This document shows positions 60,028 to 64,000 of a stretch of 64,000 nt of DNA, in pieces (positions within the stretch are counted from its first letter, which is position 1; each line of letters begins with the position of its first letter). Origin of the DNA: Candidatus Latescibacterota bacterium (GTDB taxonomy: Bacteria > Latescibacterota > UBA2968). Below the pieces are notes generated by a model, which was not told the origin of the DNA, ran no database searches, and was given only the letters and a program-made list of their open reading frames with translations. The position numbers and the translations under genes were made by a program. The stretch spans positions 124,001 through 188,000 of the forward strand of contig JAJEHL010000049.1 in NCBI GenBank assembly GCA_022823725.1. The letters run 5' to 3'.

Positions 60028-63000
60028 TTATCGATATACAATCACTTTGTCTTTAATCCGCGCCTGCGATTCGCCATTGTCTGCGGTCAAGGTGTACAGA
60101 TACGTATTGTTGCTCAATACCTGGCCGTCGGCGTCTCGCCCATCCCAAAAAATCTGGTTGTATCCCGCGCGTGCATAAGGCTCTTCAATTCTCTGAACGA
60201 GCCGTCCGGCAAGGGTGTAAATCCGCACGGTGACTTCTGAAGGACGCGATAAGATGAATGTAAAATGTCCCGTATCGGATACGGGATTGGGCGCGACCAG
60301 CGCGTTTTCTATCGCCAATGTTGAAGAGACCTGGAACGCTATTGCAATTTTTGCAGGACCATTTCCCAATCTGTCAGAGGCTTCGACATTGAGCGTATAA
60401 CGACCATCGGCAAGCGCGTTTGGGGTATAGACAAATGACAGGGTCTTGGGGGTAACAGCGCGGTCTTTTATTTTTTCCGATTCATAATGACTCTCTTGTG
60501 CCTCGTCTGTTCCCGAAAGCGATAGGCGAATGCTGGATAGATCAATACCCGCTGTATCGCGCATGGAAATGCGAAATGTCGGTAGGGAGGGCAAATAATC
60601 TTCTGGTCGCACTTCGCCGAGAGCATCCAGTGCCGCGATTTCAATTGTTGGCACATCGCGATCAGAACTTGGAACAATCCGCACTGGTTCTGTGAGTATC
60701 ACTTCGCGACCTGGGAAAACTGGTTGTCCCTGAAAATTTTCCAAACGAGCCGTTACTATGTGTTGCCCGGCCCATTGCGCGGTTTGCCATACCAGGCGCA
60801 TGGGTACGATTTGTCCGAGCGGGCTATTTTCGGGCACAGCCACGCGCCCTATCAGACGCCCCAGCGTGGGAGAGCCGCTATAAAAGGCAACAGAGGCACC
60901 CAGAGATAGGTCTAATGGACCGCGGTTTTGCACGTCGAGATGGAGATACACGGGTTGCAATTCCGTTATTTCAAAAGGTTCTGCCCGCAAGTTGCTCAGG
61001 CCAATGTCTGAAAGTGGTTGATATGTGGTGGTCCAGGTTTGCAGTCCGGGAGATGGGTTTAGTCCCTCTCCGTACAATTTGATCTGGATTTTTAGTCGCG
61101 GGCTGACTATATCGCGCAAATTGTGTGTTCCGGGTGACAAATTTTGCCATTGTGACAATGGGGCAAACGTATTGTTATCGACCTCGCCCAGTAAATTCAC
61201 TTCGGCTTTGCCCGTACCCGACAGTGTTGTTGTTACTGTGTGCCAGGCACTCGCTGGTCCAATCGGTTCAGATGTTAAGGTGCCAAATTCGGGCAGGCGC
61301 TGCCCCGGATATCGATATACCATGCCTCCTTTCAATTGTCCCAACCACACAACATTGTTCACCCAATCAAATTGTCCGCCCAAAATATCTGTCTGCGCTT
61401 GATCGCTTTCAAATTCTTCCACAAATGCTCCGGTGTGTGCATCTACCACGCGCACGCGGTGCGTCAATCCCGTGCCATATTCGATTAAGTAGATAAACTG
61501 CCCATCGGCAATCGCGCCATCTGTGTGCAGATAGCCAAATCCCGTTTCTGTTGGCGGTACGGCAAATTGTCGCACGATGCGCCAGGCATTGGCCGGGTCA
61601 AAGACGCGCACGGACCACCCTCCGCGCCGCACGCCATTGACGCCTGCGGATACATTGTAGATAAACTCGCCGTCAGAGGTAATCAATGCATGGGCATCAA
61701 ATGGCAATCCGCGGAACAAATCCAGCAAGCGGCCGGGTACTTCAACGGTATCGATCCGTCCAGTGACGGGGGAAATGCGCAGCACAGAGCGCGCTGTGCT
61801 GTGTTCGGCATAGATAAAGCCATCGCTGTGAAATGTCGCAGAAATACTCTGGACAGGTATTTCGGTCACGATCCCGTAATTTTGACCCGCTACTGTGCCG
61901 TTGAATCCCGTGCCAATACGCGCAAATACATCACTGCCTGGATATAAGTCTTGCGGTGAATAGAATCGCTTCACATACAGATATGTTCCGTCCGTACACA
62001 AAACGGCTGCGCCTGCCACACCTTCGCTCAAAAAAGAAGCCTCGGCATTATTGAACCGGATCGGCGGTGGAGACATGGTGCGTCCCACGGAGCCGTCATC
62101 AGATAACACGACATCTTCGCCTGTGCCGCGCGATAATGCAATAGTGCCGTCTTGCTGCCACACCACCTGCCGGTCGGGTACGGAGGATGTCACTACAAAA
62201 TGTCGCACATCGGACCAGGGGCCTGTTATCTGTCCATCGGATAATCGAGCGCGCCAAAAATAAGTTCCCGCGCGCAAACCCGTTGGTCGCCAAAAAATGA
62301 TGCCCTCGACGGCGGCCACGCTGCCCGAGCTTATTGTCGCAGGGTCTTGAAAGTCACCAGATCTATTCAGCTCAAATTCTCCTGTTAGATGGAACTGGTC
62401 TTCTCCAGACCGCACGCCCAATACCGTCTGGGCATTTGCGACGGTCTGACTCGGCAATGGCAAGAGCTGTACCGCCGACAACCCACCCAAGACATCAATT
62501 TCTATTGCTGTCCGATTATTTGTTTCATCGCCTTCTACAATCGCATTGGCGGGGTCGGCTATCGCTTCTAAGAGATGGCGTCCGGCGCGATTTTTGAGAC
62601 GCCAGAGTACTGTCACACTGTCGCGTGTTCCAAAAGGCGATAAAGCCGCCCTGAACAGGGTATCGACCGCGGCGGAATCAAGGTTGCGGTCAATCAGGAT
62701 GATATCCACGCTGCGATCGGATAAAATGCCCCAATTATCTACGCGGAGTGTCACCCGAACCGAGTCTCCCGTAGTCAGTTCGCCTTGCTGGTCCAACTGC
62801 AACGCAGTATCGCCAAGTACAAAATCCGGATTTTGTGGCACTGTGATTTGTTGTGCGGGATCGCCGATCAAATTCATCCCTACCAATCCCAGTTCACTCG
62901 AAGGGAGAACCGCGAGTTCGGTCATTTTGCCCAGTGCGAGGCTCTTTCCGAAAGCCAGTTCGCCATTTTCAAATATGTGCCGGAATAGCGCGGTGTTGAG

Positions 63001-64000
63001 CTGGTTGTTAATGCGAATAAAAGAGAGAGAAGACGCCGATATGTACGCTATTGCCCCTCCATCGGGTTTGTTGGTCATTTCTTCGGCTAAACTTATGATG
63101 CGCGGATCCCAGTACAAGCCATTTAGACACGACATTCCGATAAATAGGGGTAGGCGTTCGCGGTTTCGTATTTGGCTCATGTAATCGAACGCCCCTCGCT
63201 GAAATGTTCCGGCAATAAATTTGGACATCGATGAGGCACTGCCATGTCCCATAAAATTTACAATCAGACGCCCCTCATTGATCTGCCGAATAACTTCGCG
63301 GGATGAGGCATTGGGTTCGGGCGGTGTATCTGCGTCGTGATATACCTTGAAATTCTCCAGCCCGATAGCGTGCGTAATTGTTGCCAGCGTATCACTCGGC
63401 GCGATAAATTTGTACGTCCCCCCCTGTGCATCCCAATTTGCCATTAGCAGGATGCGGTTGTGCCACTGTGCTGGCGGTGTTTCGTCATAAGCGATTACTT
63501 TTCGCACAACTGTATTGGCCTGCGATGCGCGGCGTACGGAAAACCGCCCTACCAATACATCCATAAACAAATCATCATCCACCCGCCCAAAAAACTCATC
63601 GGTAAATGCCAGACCGCGGTTGGGAGATTGAAAGGGCATGCCCGGTACGAGGTTGTGACGCGCGATCCGATTTTCTCCAAATATATTGCGATAATCAAAG
63701 CTGAATTCCCCGAGCAATAAGACGTACATGGGACGTTTTGTCCAGGTGTGAAATCCGTATTGTACAAAACGGCGAATGGCCTCGGCATCAACTTGTCCAA
63801 AGGAAAATTCGTCATATACATCGGCTACATTGACCACCAGTGTCGATAATTCCGGTGCTTGCCGGTGTGCAGCCAAACGCTCAGCTGCATCCATAAAATC
63901 TGCACCCGAAATAATTATGTAATCCGCGCCGGAGAATCCGCGCAAATCATGAGGTATATCGCGTTCTGCGCGTTCGGGTGTTTTTATTGCTGTTTCATCC
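60028..64000 (-). CDS. C25 (gingipain/PorU-like) peptidase, 5' end beyond the window
   Basis: At least 1324 codons are in view. The frame stays open to the right edge (reading ERDIPHDLRGFSGADY before the first Met/Leu codons), so the true start is outside. The C25 catalytic dyad is seen: His in NFMGHGSAS (about 63.24 kb) and Cys in GMSCLNGLYWD (about 63.13 kb). Behind it come CARDB-like beta domains (GDSVRVTLRVDNWG), a FnIII/beta-propeller-like region and a C-terminal FlgD-like module (VTVRIYTLAGRLVQRIEEPY ... WDGRDADGQ). PorU is the sortase of type IX secretion; this protein is longer and could instead be a secreted protease. Confidence 0.85.
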   Translation of the reverse strand, partial: DETAIKTPERAERDIPHDLRGFSGADYIIISGADFMDAAERLAAHRQAPELSTLVVNVADVYDEFSFGQVDAEAIRRFVQYGFHTWTKRPMYVLLLGEFSFDYRNIFGENRIARHNLVPGMPFQSPNRGLAFTDEFFGRVDDDLFMDVLVGRFSVRRASQANTVVRKVIAYDETPPAQWHNRILLMANWDAQGGTYKFIAPSDTLATITHAIGLENFKVYHDADTPPEPNASSREVIRQINEGRLIVNFMGHGSASSMSKFIAGTFQRGAFDYMSQIRNRERLPLFIGMSCLNGLYWDPRIISLAEEMTNKPDGGAIAYISASSLSFIRINNQLNTALFRHIFENGELAFGKSLALGKMTELAVLPSSELGLVGMNLIGDPAQQITVPQNPDFVLGDTALQLDQQGELTTGDSVRVTLRVDNWGILSDRSVDIILIDRNLDSAAVDTLFRAALSPFGTRDSVTVLWRLKNRAGRHLLEAIADPANAIVEGDETNNRTAIEIDVLGGLSAVQLLPLPSQTVANAQTVLGVRSGEDQFHLTGEFELNRSGDFQDPATISSGSVAAVEGIIFWRPTGLRAGTYFWRARLSDGQITGPWSDVRHFVVTSSVPDRQVVWQQDGTIALSRGTGEDVVLSDDGSVGRTMSPPPIRFNNAEASFLSEGVAGAAVLCTDGTYLYVKRFYSPQDLYPGSDVFARIGTGFNGTVAGQNYGIVTEIPVQSISATFHSDGFIYAEHSTARSVLRISPVTGRIDTVEVPGRLLDLFRGLPFDAHALITSDGEFIYNVSAGVNGVRRGGWSVRVFDPANAWRIVRQFAVPPTETGFGYLHTDGAIADGQFIYLIEYGTGLTHRVRVVDAHTGAFVEEFESDQAQTDILGGQFDWVNNVVWLGQLKGGMVYRYPGQRLPEFGTLTSEPIGPASAWHTVTTTLSGTGKAEVNLLGEVDNNTFAPLSQWQNLSPGTHNLRDIVSPRLKIQIKLYGEGLNPSPGLQTWTTTYQPLSDIGLSNLRAEPFEITELQPVYLHLDVQNRGPLDLSLGASVAFYSGSPTLGRLIGRVAVPENSPLGQIVPMRLVWQTAQWAGQHIVTARLENFQGQPVFPGREVILTEPVRIVPSSDRDVPTIEIAALDALGEVRPEDYLPSLPTFRISMRDTAGIDLSSIRLSLSGTDEAQESHYESEKIKDRAVTPKTLSFVYTPNALADGRYTLNVEASDRLGNGPAKIAIAFQVSSTLAIENALVAPNPVSDTGHFTFILSRPSEVTVRIYTLAGRLVQRIEEPYARAGYNQIFWDGRDADGQVLSNNTYLYTLTADNGESQARIKDKVIVYR

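Overview
The window looks like chromosome of an uncultured, Gram-negative FCB-type bacterium, in the style of Latescibacterota and related sponge or marine lineages. This is an inference. It rests on TonB-dependent receptors with carboxypeptidase-regulatory-like N-termini, a PorV/PorQ-type barrel, an FlgD-type C-terminal module, a C25 (gingipain/PorU-like) peptidase, a GWxTD-like protein, DUF4249, and many sulfatase/PhyH/M55/M81/sugar-isomerase genes. No rRNA or other marker fixes the taxonomy. Most genes have clear AGGAGG-type ribosome binding sites, which I used to correct many starts.

Region by region. (1) 1-10529, minus strand: a catabolic block with two TIM-barrel sugar isomerases, an FGGY pentulose kinase, two sulfatase-fold enzymes (one lacks the formylglycine Cys), two beta-propellers, an M55 D-aminopeptidase, and E2 plus the start of E1-alpha of a 2-oxoacid dehydrogenase. 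(2) 10973-14854, plus: an unusual five-gene cluster of a secreted repeat protein, an outer-membrane barrel, a Tat-type intradiol-dioxygenase-like protein, an ECF sigma factor and a Rieske lipoprotein, closed by a terminator. (3) 15034-25139, plus: DegT aminotransferase, large GWxTD/TPR protein, DUF6785-like transporter, amidase, zinc alcohol dehydrogenase, aldo/keto-reductase-like protein. (4) 25140-29591: an accessory, defence-like island. It holds a translationally coupled AAA (DUF3696-type) ATPase and PIN-like nuclease, tandem-repeat-rich decayed DNA, a broken AlbA_2/winged-helix gene, the first 32 codons of a type I restriction hsdR, and one intact AlbA_2/HATPase gene.

(5) 29586-38158: a GH127-like glycosidase diverging from a large TonB receptor, a secreted FnIII/sorting-domain protein and a PorV-like barrel, ending in a strong terminator. 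(6) 38226-41924: sugar or polyol dehydrogenase and gmd (minus), a small barrel protein, then relics: an orphan Phd-type antitoxin inside a duplicated barrel-gene tail, and an MNT nucleotidyltransferase with a broken partner. (7) 41982-48152: second DUF6785-like transporter, prmA, a GIY-YIG protein with an apparently dead exonuclease-like domain, and a Vps62/beta-helix/dockerin secreted protein. (8) 48169-51516, minus: threonine-synthase-like, M81 and M55 enzymes. (9) 51609-58523, plus: tRNA-Thr(CGT), a lipoprotein, a TonB receptor with DUF4249 lipoprotein, PhyH dioxygenase, Gfo/Idh/MocA oxidoreductase and PfkB kinase. (10) 58531-64000, minus: a Thr-nucleophile phosphodiesterase and a C25 peptidase that runs off the window.

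Taken together the genes suggest a heterotroph that imports and strips sulfated or decorated sugars and peptides. The best candidates for an undescribed system are the ATPase-PIN pair at 25465-27335 and the sigma/Rieske/dioxygenase-like envelope cluster at 10973-14854.
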